Source of the DNA: Candidatus Nitrospira nitrificans
GTDB taxonomy: Bacteria > Nitrospirota > Nitrospiria > Nitrospirales > Nitrospiraceae
Direction: 5' to 3'
Assembly (NCBI RefSeq): GCF_001458775.1
Contig: NZ_CZPZ01000033.1
Span: 62,001 to 126,000 of the forward strand
DNA: 64,000 nt
A program made the translations under genes and the position numbers. Position 1 is the first letter of the stretch; each line of letters opens with the position of its first letter. Below the pieces are notes generated by a model, which worked only from the letters and a program-made list of their open reading frames with translations, made no database searches and was not told where the DNA came from. Below are positions 18,328 to 26,280 of the stretch, one piece after another.

Positions 18328-19335
18328 CTATCGCACCGGTTGATTGAGGCGGTCCCAGCGTGGAGTTTTCGTGCCGGGATCAACCGACCAGTAAATACAT
18401 ACCGCCCGCCCCACGATGTGCTCCTTGCTGATCGGTCCCAAGAATCGGCTGTCCAGGCTCTCCTCCCGATTGTCACCCAAGACGAAGTAGGCGTCGGGAG
18501 GCACGGTGACAGGCCCAAGGTTATCCCGGACGTTTCCGGACATACTGGATGGATCGGTATGTTGCGCATAGGGTTCGGTCAAGACTTCGTCGTTCACCGA
18601 AACCGCCTGATTATGAACTTCGATTCGATCGCCGGGAACCCCGATCACGCGGTGGAGAAAAAGCGTCCCATCCTTGTCCGGGTAGCGGTAGACGACGACT
18701 TCGCCGCGTCGAGGTTCTGCAGCATGATATGCAGCCTTGTGCGCGATCACATGGTCTCCCGGCAAGAGCGCCGGGACCATCGTCTCGGCCGAGATCTGGA
18801 GCAGATGGGACCGGGCCCGCACCGCCGGCAACAGGTCCGACAGACGGTCCGTCACGAAATTCCAACGGAGTTCTTGCACTCTGGACGTCGGGCTGAGAAT
18901 TTCGTTGTCATACCCCTCGACCAATCGCCGGGCCTCCGATGCCGACACAGTTGCGGCATAGTAGAGCGCGAGATGGTGCTCCCAGAAGTACTCCGGGGCC
19001 AGATCGAACAACATGACTTTGAGCGAGCGCACAAAGGACTGCGCGATCTCTTCCATCTCGGATGGCGTGAACGGACGAGTCAGATCAGACTCGACCTCCA
19101 GTTGATGGCTGAACCCCGCCACGTCGGCGTGGTCCGCGATCGACTGGTACAAACGATTCGATGCCACCTCCAGGCCGGCCAGCTGATGAAACACAGCTTG
19201 GGACTCGTTCTCACCGTCACTGTGAGCCACCGGAGCGGTACTGCACGCAGTCCAGAGCCCACTCCATGCCATAAGCAGACAGAGGACAACATGATTCGAA
19301 GATCGTCCAAGGAGGTGGGATAGGTCGGAGAGCAT
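18328..19335 (-). CDS. Signal peptidase I-like lipoprotein with altered catalytic dyad
   Basis: The 335-residue protein has an N-terminal hydrophobic segment ending in LWTAC (Cys31), a plausible lipobox. A helical region of unknown function (about 45-175) follows, then an S26 signal-peptidase domain (about 178-335). Family boxes are clear: ISAETMVPALLPGD (box B), FLHRVIGVPGD (box D) and GDNREESLDSRFLGPI (box E). The catalytic Ser before Met in box B is Thr185, and the box D general-base Lys is His228. SipW-type and archaeal enzymes use Ser/His, but Thr/His is unusual. It may be inactive, or a peptidase with other chemistry. It lacks the usual N-terminal transmembrane pair. Confidence 0.85.
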   Translation of the reverse strand: MLSDLSHLLGRSSNHVVLCLLMAWSGLWTACSTAPVAHSDGENESQAVFHQLAGLEVASNRLYQSIADHADVAGFSHQLEVESDLTRPFTPSEMEEIAQSFVRSLKVMLFDLAPEYFWEHHLALYYAATVSASEARRLVEGYDNEILSPTSRVQELRWNFVTDRLSDLLPAVRARSHLLQISAETMVPALLPGDHVIAHKAAYHAAEPRRGEVVVYRYPDKDGTLFLHRVIGVPGDRIEVHNQAVSVNDEVLTEPYAQHTDPSSMSGNVRDNLGPVTVPPDAYFVLGDNREESLDSRFLGPISKEHIVGRAVCIYWSVDPGTKTPRWDRLNQPVR

Positions 19336-19536
19336 TGGGAGGCTCAGTCAACGCTCCTCTCGTTCGTGAATCGCACGAGAATACCGCACTGGGGCCTGAT
19401 AGGAAAGGGCATTCAGTCACAACCCAGGCGACATATCCGCGAGTGGGAGAAGCCAACCACATTTCCGGTTGAAGCGGGGGCGTCAGGCAATAGGCCTCGC
19501 CGGCTCGAGGCAAGCCGGGCACCGAATGATATTCGG

Positions 19537-20349
19537 CTATGTCCCGCCTTCGCCCAACCGACGGTGAAAGAGCTCCAACGTCATGTCGTAGCAGATCCGG
19601 GCCGCCGCCGGATCGTAGCGGGGACCTTCGTCGCGCATGAATGCGTGCGCGGCGTTGAACTCATGCCACTGGAAATGCGCGCCGGCATCGCTCAGCGCGT
19701 TGTAGATGAGCGCCCGCCCTTCGCGGGGAATGTGCGGGTCCTGTCGGCCCCAGATCATCAACAACTCTCCGGATATTTCGCCGATCCGGTCCAGACTGTC
19801 GTCATGCATACCCTGGCCCAGACTGCGTTTGTGAATGTCCGTGGCATAAAAACAGGCGGCGGCCAGCACATCGGGCTGCATCGCCGCGCGAAACGCCAGA
19901 TGACCCCCGATGCAAATCCCCATCACGCCGAGCTTGCCCGTGCAGTGCGGTGATGAGGCCAGATAGTCCAGCGCCGCACGCGCATCGTTGTCGTAGCTCA
20001 ACAGGGTTTTGGTGATCTTGTGCCGATTGCCACGTGCCGCGCCCGCTTCGTCATAGGCGAATACCGTGCCTGCCGGCTCCAGCTCGTGGAAGATTTCCGG
20101 TACTGCCACCACAAACCCATTGCTCGCCAGCATCGCCGCCATACGCCGGATCGGCCCGGTGATCTGGAAAATCTCGGAGTACAGGACCAACCCAGGATAG
20201 CGTCCCTTCGCCGCAGGGCGAAAGAGAGAGGTCCGCATCGGCTCGGTTGGGGTCGCGAGCTCGGTCGATTCCTGGTCGGTAATTGTCATGCGGTCCTCTG
20301 TGACCACGCAGCATTGCTCTGAAAAGACAACGGCTGACCGATCACTCAT
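19537..20349 (-). CDS. Dienelactone hydrolase family protein
   Basis: The 270-residue alpha/beta hydrolase matches the DLH family. The nucleophile elbow is GICIGG, with Cys as in dienelactone hydrolases. The acid is in IWGRQDPHIP, and the His is in FNAAHAFMRDEGPRYD, a typical DLH C-terminal motif. DLH enzymes open dienelactones in aromatic degradation, but many homologues have other substrates or none known. The ATG at 20289 (MTITDQ) is an alternative start, since the first 20 residues look poorly conserved. Neighbours do not point to an aromatic pathway. Confidence 0.88.
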   Translation of the reverse strand: MSDRSAVVFSEQCCVVTEDRMTITDQESTELATPTEPMRTSLFRPAAKGRYPGLVLYSEIFQITGPIRRMAAMLASNGFVVAVPEIFHELEPAGTVFAYDEAGAARGNRHKITKTLLSYDNDARAALDYLASSPHCTGKLGVMGICIGGHLAFRAAMQPDVLAAACFYATDIHKRSLGQGMHDDSLDRIGEISGELLMIWGRQDPHIPREGRALIYNALSDAGAHFQWHEFNAAHAFMRDEGPRYDPAAARICYDMTLELFHRRLGEGGT

Positions 20350-20476
20350 GGGTGCAGTCTAAAACAATAAGACCTGTTGGTACAGCGCAAACGGAAAGGA
20401 CTTCCAATATCAAGTCCGTTCGTTCTCAGACCTGACCATCGTGTGACCGAGCAGGCCTGCATGCTGATCTCCGCAA

Positions 20477-21616
20477 CTAGTTTGGCCTCAGCAGTCGGAA
20501 TAGTGTGCGGGGTTTGAACCGTAGGTCTCGATAGGTCCGCGTTCCGGCCATCACATCCGTGACGGCTTCGGAGAGGCGCTGCCCATATTGAGAGAATGCG
20601 AACGATCTAACGCGAGGAAAGTCGTACAGCAGTCGGGCCAGCCATCGGCTTCTTCGCAGCTCCGGAAGAATCGTCTCCGCCAGCGCGCTGGCATATGTCT
20701 GCCGTGCGGACTCTTCTTCAAGATGCGCCTCAATCAAGGATTGCGCTGCCATCAGACCACTTCGAACGGCGAATGAAATCCCCTCCCCGGTCACAGGATC
20801 GGCGAAGCCCGCGGCATCGCCGACCAACAGAATGCGCTTCGCGACGAACGGTCCACGTCGCGGTCGAACGGGAATGACAAAGCCATGTCGCTCGACGTGA
20901 GTGAACGATCCACAATCGAGCAGGTCGAGATAGCGCGCCATCGCGCGTTTGAGATCAGCCCCCCGCTGCCTCGTCGACAGGACGCCGATCGAGAGGTGCC
21001 GTCGTTTGGGAAAGGCCCACGCATATCCATGGGGCAGCAGATCGAAATCAAATCTCGCTATGTTCTGAAACCCGTCCAACCGGTCATGAGGCACCGTCAC
21101 TTCGTACTCGAGCGCCGGAATGAGGACGCGTCCATCGGCCATTCCCATGGTTCGGGCAACGGTGCTGAGCGCGCCGTCGGCTGCGATGACGAACTTGGCC
21201 TTCATCGAGCCTCCGTTGGTGGTGAGCGTGACGAAGTCGCCGTGGAACGACACATTCTCGACGGCGCGTTGTCGGTGAACAGCTGCTCCCGCTGCTTGGG
21301 CTGCGGAAAGAAGGGCATAGTCGAACTGATCGCGCATCGTCATGGAAACGATGGGAGTCGGTCGACGGGTGATGAAGGACAATCCGGCAGGCAGATTGAG
21401 CTGCGCGGTATGGCAGTCCTGCTCGACCACGTGGCGCATATCCAAGGGCAAGGCCTGCAGGGTCCGTCCCACGATCCCGCCACCGCATGTTTTGTACCGC
21501 GGAAGCGAGGCCTTCTCGATGACGGCGACCGCCACGCCGGCCTGAGCCAGGCGCCACGCGGCGCAAGACCCAGCCGGTCCACTGCCGACTACAATGACGT
21601 CATACATGGTAGACAT
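20477..21616 (-). CDS. FAD-dependent oxidoreductase, geranylgeranyl reductase family
   Basis: The 379-residue flavoprotein starts with the dinucleotide-binding motif VIVVGSGPAGSCAAWRLA (about 7-24). PRYKTCGGGIVGRTL follows, and GDAAGFADPVTGEGI is the second FAD motif. Together these mark the geranylgeranyl reductase-like group, which reduces isoprenoid double bonds in chlorophyll, archaeal lipid or quinone side chains. In a non-phototroph the substrate is more likely a menaquinone or other prenyl lipid, but this is inference. No biosynthetic partner gene adjoins it. A weak GAGAG precedes the ATG. Confidence 0.85.
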   Translation of the reverse strand: MSTMYDVIVVGSGPAGSCAAWRLAQAGVAVAVIEKASLPRYKTCGGGIVGRTLQALPLDMRHVVEQDCHTAQLNLPAGLSFITRRPTPIVSMTMRDQFDYALLSAAQAAGAAVHRQRAVENVSFHGDFVTLTTNGGSMKAKFVIAADGALSTVARTMGMADGRVLIPALEYEVTVPHDRLDGFQNIARFDFDLLPHGYAWAFPKRRHLSIGVLSTRQRGADLKRAMARYLDLLDCGSFTHVERHGFVIPVRPRRGPFVAKRILLVGDAAGFADPVTGEGISFAVRSGLMAAQSLIEAHLEEESARQTYASALAETILPELRRSRWLARLLYDFPRVRSFAFSQYGQRLSEAVTDVMAGTRTYRDLRFKPRTLFRLLRPN

Positions 21617-21960
21617 CTCTCGCGCCTGAGTCTGTCGAAATGGGATGTCTGACCTGCCTCACCTGAGTCGACACACATGTGGCTGCGCGCTTCACGAAAC
21701 ACCCCTCTGTTCTTGGATCGCGGTAGGATACCCTATCGGGCGCCGATGGGAAAAGATCATCCGCGCACAATATAGATGGCAATTCATTCAGCGATGCGGG
21801 CGAGACCTGTCTAACGTTGCGCCTCGGTGAACGGTCATGTCCTGTTCCGTCGTCAAGTGTGGTAGCCTGTGGGGGGAGAAGGCCCTCCCACAACCGTGTG
21901 GGTCGGTAGCCTTGGCTGGGTCCCTCTGTTCAACAAGCGCGGTAGGGAAATCGGGATACC
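21617..21960. other. Divergent intergenic region
   Basis: These 344 nt separate two divergently read genes (flavoprotein to the left, zinc peptidase to the right) and must hold both promoters. I see no gene or strong promoter match. One 8-bp hairpin (21732-21739 with 21743-21750, one G-U pair) is visible. Confidence 0.5.
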
Positions 21961-22647
21961 ATGGTGCGTCTCATTCTGCTCTTGATCATCGTCGGTCTGG
22001 TCATGCTCGGGCCGCAGCTCTGGACCAGGCGGGTGTTTGCGAAGCATAGCGCGCCCCGTCCGGACTATCCGGGAACCGGAGCAGAATTGGCCCGGCACCT
22101 GCTCAATCGGTTTGACTTGCCACACATTAAAGTGGAACCGACCGAGACGGGCGACCACTACGATCCGGTCAGCAAAGCGGTCCGCCTCACTCCCGCGATC
22201 TTCGATGGAAAATCCCTCACGGCAATTACGGTCGCCGCTCACGAGGTCGGGCACGCTATTCAAGACCACCTGGGGTATCAGCCCTTGGCGGAACGCACGA
22301 AGCTCGTGCGGGTCGCGCAGGGCGCGGAGAAGGTCGGGGCGATTCTGATGATGGGGATTCCCATCGCGGCGGCGGTTGCCCGCACTCCGGTGGCGAGTGT
22401 CGTCGTTCTGATGGCCGGGATGGCCACGATGGGGATCTCCACGCTGGTCCACCTCGTCACGCTTCCCGTCGAGTGGGATGCCAGTTTCCGGCGTGCCCTT
22501 CCCGTCCTCCGACAAGGCCGGTACTTGTCGCCTGATGATGAGCGGGGGGCTCGAAGCATCCTCACCGCCGCCGCACTGACCTACGTGGCGGCCTCCCTCG
22601 CCAGTCTGCTGAACCTGTGGCGCTGGATCGCCTTCCTCCGACGATAG
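21961..22647 (+). CDS. Zinc metallopeptidase, YugP family
   Basis: The 228-residue membrane protein fits the YugP-like neutral zinc metallopeptidases. An N-terminal helix (about 3-20) precedes a cytosolic or periplasmic part with AAHEVGHAIQDHLGY, an HExxH zinc site. Two or three hydrophobic helices follow (about 120-165 and near 205), and the tail ends in LLNLWRWIAFLRR. The family is widespread, usually annotated as zinc metallopeptidase, and its substrates are unknown. The short form is typical. Confidence 0.88.
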   Translation: MVRLILLLIIVGLVMLGPQLWTRRVFAKHSAPRPDYPGTGAELARHLLNRFDLPHIKVEPTETGDHYDPVSKAVRLTPAIFDGKSLTAITVAAHEVGHAIQDHLGYQPLAERTKLVRVAQGAEKVGAILMMGIPIAAAVARTPVASVVVLMAGMATMGISTLVHLVTLPVEWDASFRRALPVLRQGRYLSPDDERGARSILTAAALTYVAASLASLLNLWRWIAFLRR

Positions 22648-22803
22648 CCTTTACAGGCTCCCGCGCTCTCATTGCACCTGGTCCAACGTTATTTTGCGAG
22701 AGTCGGTGATGGCGGGTGGCGGGACCAGCTACCCGATCCTGTTATTCAGCCCGAGGCTGCTGTTGGGGATAGTATTTCGGTCGCGTGATGAGGAGATCCA
22801 CAC

Positions 22804-24192
22804 CTATCGCGCGAGCTTCTTTTTGATCATCGTCAGGTTCTCGGGGGTCGATCGCACCCGTATCGTGAATCCCTCGGCATCATAGTCTTCAGACAAGATC
22901 CGCATCCGAGCGCGAATCTCCGCAAGGACCGCTTGAGCCGTAAACGGCAGACGGAATTCCTCGTCGATCATCTCGTTCTCAAAGTGCCGCATGATCCGCT
23001 CACGTAGCGCGTTCAGATCGTCCGTGCTTCTCGTGGAAAGGAAGAAGGCCTGGGGATACTCCACCTTCAATGACGCGAGGGCATCCGGTCCGAGACGGTC
23101 TTGTTTATTCAAGACCAGGAGGCTGGGAATATCCGTGGCTCCCACTTCGGCTAATACCGTCCGCGTGACGTCGAGTTGGGACCGAAAAGACGGATCCGAG
23201 GCATCAACGACAAATAGTACCAGCGAGGCGCCGGCCGCTTCGTCAAGCGTCGACTTGAACGACGCCACCAGGTCATGCGGGAGCTTTTTGATGAATCCTA
23301 CCGTATCGGTCATGAGCACTTTGGGACGTGTTTCAGGATGCAGCGGCCGGATCGTCGTATCGAGCGTGGCGAACAGCTTGTCGGCCACCAGCACGTCAAT
23401 GCCCGTCATCGCCCGCATCAGCGATGATTTCCCGGCATTGGTGTACCCGACGAGCGCGACCGTCAATTCGTGTTCCCGCCTCGCGCGGCGCGTGTGATGC
23501 TCGTCTCCGATCGCCGCCAATTCCGCTCGGAGCGCCTTGATCCGATCGCGAATTCTGCGCTTATCGAGCTCAAGACTCGTCTCTCCCGCCCCCTTGCCGC
23601 CGATCCCTCCGCTCTGCCGCTCGCTGCCGCCGCCAGTTTCACGCAACCGTGGCGCCAGATAATTGAGCCTCGCAATCTCCACCTGGAGTCGGGCCGCTCG
23701 GGTCCGCGCATGTCGACTGAAAATTTCAATGATGACACCGGTCCGATCGAGCACCGGCACGCCGGCGGCACGTTCAAGATTCTTCAATTGTGACGGCGAC
23801 AGATCACAGTCCACGATGACGATTTGCGCCTGTTGGCGAGGAACGGGTGACGTCTCGCTTGGTTCATCCGATTCCCCTTCTTCCGAGTCTTCCGCTTCGT
23901 CCGCTGCCGCGGCCGCGCGCTTCGAGGCCGCTTTGTGCATCGGCCTTTCAAACGATGCCGCGATAGTGCCGAGCCCACCGGTCCACCGCGCCAGTTCGGC
24001 GAGTTTGCCCTGGCCCAGGACCGTCGAAAATGTATCGGAACTCCGTTTTTGCATCACCCGGCCGACGACATGGTGCCCGAGGGTTTTCACCAGGCGGGTG
24101 AGCTCTTGCAGCGAGCTGTCCAGCTCTTCCCTGGAGACACGAGGGGTTTGAATCGCCACAAGAACGACACGGGATTGAGAGGGAGTCGACAT
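22804..24192 (-). CDS. hflX: GTPase HflX
   Basis: HflX binds the 50S subunit and splits stalled or stressed ribosomes, driven by GTP. From the ATG at 24192 (AAGGA nearby) the protein has 462 residues. The N-terminal domain includes LGQGKLAELARW and the RTGVIIEIFSRHARTRAARLQVEIARL block. A Gly-rich loop (GGGSERQSGGIGGKGAGE) follows. The G domain shows GYTNAGKSS (G1), DTVGFIKKLP (G3) and NKQD (G4). A run of acidic and Ala residues (AAAAADEAEDSEEGESDEPSE) is inserted in the N-terminal domain. An in-frame ATG at 24231 is an alternative start. Confidence 0.93.
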   Translation of the reverse strand: MSTPSQSRVVLVAIQTPRVSREELDSSLQELTRLVKTLGHHVVGRVMQKRSSDTFSTVLGQGKLAELARWTGGLGTIAASFERPMHKAASKRAAAAADEAEDSEEGESDEPSETSPVPRQQAQIVIVDCDLSPSQLKNLERAAGVPVLDRTGVIIEIFSRHARTRAARLQVEIARLNYLAPRLRETGGGSERQSGGIGGKGAGETSLELDKRRIRDRIKALRAELAAIGDEHHTRRARREHELTVALVGYTNAGKSSLMRAMTGIDVLVADKLFATLDTTIRPLHPETRPKVLMTDTVGFIKKLPHDLVASFKSTLDEAAGASLVLFVVDASDPSFRSQLDVTRTVLAEVGATDIPSLLVLNKQDRLGPDALASLKVEYPQAFFLSTRSTDDLNALRERIMRHFENEMIDEEFRLPFTAQAVLAEIRARMRILSEDYDAEGFTIRVRSTPENLTMIKKKLAR

Positions 24193-24486
24193 GGCTTGGT
24201 TTTCCTTTGACGACATCATGAAGGATTTCATCTTAACAGGGAATTGAGGTTTCAAGGCAGCTCGCGCGCCATATTGAGCGCGCGACGAGGTTGTTCGTTG
24301 TGTCGGTGGCGTTGCCTCAGAGAGGTGTATACACGATTCAAGATTCCAATGCCTTGCCTGCGACGAAACGGAGCGGCGGAGCCGTCTGACTTAGGTGGCA
24401 GGCAAGAAATGAGAGGCGAGAATTTGAGGAATCTTGAGGAAGTGGGCAGCGCATTAACCGACTGTCAACGAGGAGGCGGCAGCGCA

Positions 24487-25767
24487 TCAGAGCCTGGCTG
24501 TCTTTCCGACGTCGAGCAGGATGGCGACGAGCATGTCGCTCATGATGTTGACGCCGGAGCGGGCGCGGGCGATGATCCAGTCGACGGTCATGATGAGGGG
24601 GATGGCGGCGAGGATGACCTGGTCCGGCAAACCTGCAGCGGACAGGACGAGCGGCAGGACGATCATGCCGGCTTCGGGAATGCCGGCCACACCGGCGCCG
24701 GCGATGATGGAGGCAACGACGATCACGATCTGCTTCGATATCGGCAGGTCGTAGCCGAGCGCATGGGCGAGAAACAGCGCGGCCATCGCTTCGTAAAGGG
24801 TGATGCCGTCGTTGTTGAGATTTGTTCCGACACAGGCGGCGAGGCGCGCCGATTGCGCCGACACCTGCATCCGTTCGAGGCAGCGGAGCGTAACCGGTAC
24901 CGTGGCCAGGCTGCTGTTACATGATATTCCCGTCAGAATGGCATCGGCCCCCTTCCCCAAGTAAACCCTTGGGGATTTCTTCCCCACCCACCAGGCAACG
25001 AGCGGATAGTAAACCAGCCCATGCACCGCCAGGCCGAGGAGCATGGCCACGAGAAAGATCCAGAGGGCAGAGAAGACTCCGACACCGGACTTGCCGACGA
25101 TATTCGCCACGACACCGAACACCGCAAACGGAATGACCAGGATGACCCACCAGAGAATCGTGACAAGCCAGCCGTAGGTCCGCTCAATGGCCCAGGCGAC
25201 CTGATCAAGCAATCCGCCGGCCTGACCGTCCTTCGTTCTAGCCCACCGCAATACGATCCCGATCCCGAGCGCCATGAGCACGACACCGATGATGTTATTG
25301 CTCCCAAACGGATCGGCGATCGTCCGAGGAATATAGGCCAGCAAGTCTTCCAGGGGATGCTCGGACGGCGTGACGGTGATCTTGAGACTCGTCCCTGGCA
25401 CCACATGGAGCAGATCTTCGACGTGGCCCTGCCACGATTTCCCCGGCTGCCAGAGATTCATGATGGTCAGGCCGATGAGCATCGCCACGGAGACGTTAAT
25501 AAGACAGATGGTCAGCAGCTTTGCTCCCTGGCGTAACGGAAGCGAGGTTCGGATCAACGAGTCGAGGATGGCCACAAAGATGAGTGGAACGGCGAGCGTT
25601 TTGAGGACCCAGACCACCCAGAGGCCAAGTTTTCCGAGCTGCTCGTTACGCAGGCCGCCCAGATAGGGCTCCTGGCCGAAGAAGACGCCCAGCGTCGTGC
25701 CGCCGATCACGGCGACGAGGACTTGGGCATACAGTGGGAACGGACTGCGGCGTGATGTGTCGTGCAT
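24487..25767 (-). CDS. Dicarboxylate/amino acid:cation symporter (DAACS family)
   Basis: The 426-residue transporter belongs to the DAACS/SDF family (GltP, DctA). Eight membrane helices and two re-entrant loops are predicted. Family features are SNNIIGVV, the serine-rich re-entrant loop ISCNSSLATVPVTL, and TNLNNDGITLYEA, where typical members have NMDGT. GAGVAGIPEAGMIVLP matches the second hairpin region. Substrates are normally glutamate, aspartate or C4-dicarboxylates with H+ or Na+. It lies 155 nt downstream of the beta-grasp gene and the FAD/Fe-S dehydrogenase on the same strand, so it may feed that enzyme. Confidence 0.9.
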   Translation of the reverse strand: MHDTSRRSPFPLYAQVLVAVIGGTTLGVFFGQEPYLGGLRNEQLGKLGLWVVWVLKTLAVPLIFVAILDSLIRTSLPLRQGAKLLTICLINVSVAMLIGLTIMNLWQPGKSWQGHVEDLLHVVPGTSLKITVTPSEHPLEDLLAYIPRTIADPFGSNNIIGVVLMALGIGIVLRWARTKDGQAGGLLDQVAWAIERTYGWLVTILWWVILVIPFAVFGVVANIVGKSGVGVFSALWIFLVAMLLGLAVHGLVYYPLVAWWVGKKSPRVYLGKGADAILTGISCNSSLATVPVTLRCLERMQVSAQSARLAACVGTNLNNDGITLYEAMAALFLAHALGYDLPISKQIVIVVASIIAGAGVAGIPEAGMIVLPLVLSAAGLPDQVILAAIPLIMTVDWIIARARSGVNIMSDMLVAILLDVGKTARL

Positions 25768-25922
25768 CGTGATCGCGTGGGTCGCAGGACCTTAACTGAT
25801 TCCGTTCAAAGAAACCACGTCCGTGATCGGGAAGCCGGAAGTCGTCGCCATCCAGTTCACTCATCTGTAAGCCACTCTTTGGAGCGGCGAGATGAAGAAC
25901 CGGTCTGCGGAGTTGCCACTGA

Positions 25923-26201
25923 TCAGGTGGGAATGTCTCTGGTGCCGTCATAAGACGTACGGGATTGGAACGACAGTTTGACGATGTCGCCGTCGCGAAC
26001 CGGTGAATCCTCCGAGCCGATTTTCTTGTTGATGGTGATGAGCGCCTCACGGTTCTTTATATAGCGCAGCAACGGGCCCAGTTGTGCCGGGTGGGCTTCG
26101 ATCAGTTGTTTCACGGTGGTCGGGCCGGTCACCGGCACCTCAAGTTCGCTCTCCTCGATGACCGCACGCAAAGTCTGGCCAAATACCTGGACCGATACCA
26201 T
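25923..26201 (-). CDS. MoaD/ThiS-like beta-grasp protein without terminal GG
   Basis: A 92-residue protein with the MoaD/ThiS-like beta-grasp pattern: an initial VSVQVFGQTLRAVI strand pair, TTVKQLIEAHP helix, NREALITINKKIG, then DGDIVKLSFQ. The C-terminus is TSYDGTRDIPT, so the Gly-Gly that activates sulfur carriers is absent. It therefore probably is not a classical sulfur carrier. It may bind another protein, or be a degraded copy. It follows the large FAD/Fe-S dehydrogenase gene by 79 nt on the same strand. Confidence 0.65.
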   Translation of the reverse strand: MVSVQVFGQTLRAVIEESELEVPVTGPTTVKQLIEAHPAQLGPLLRYIKNREALITINKKIGSEDSPVRDGDIVKLSFQSRTSYDGTRDIPT

Positions 26202-26280
26202 CGAACCCCCAAGACGTTAATCGGATATCCCGTCGCTCGCAAAAACCTCCGCGTACTATACACGATGAGTGAGGGCGGAC

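Noticed and set aside
18340-19323. A 327-codon plus-strand frame across the signal peptidase-like gene.
   Set aside because: The minus-strand frame has S26 motifs; this one has none.
24262-24285. TCGCGCGC/GCGCGCGA hairpin upstream of hflX.
   Set aside because: A short GC repeat about 200 nt past the symporter stop with no T run; too weak to call a terminator.
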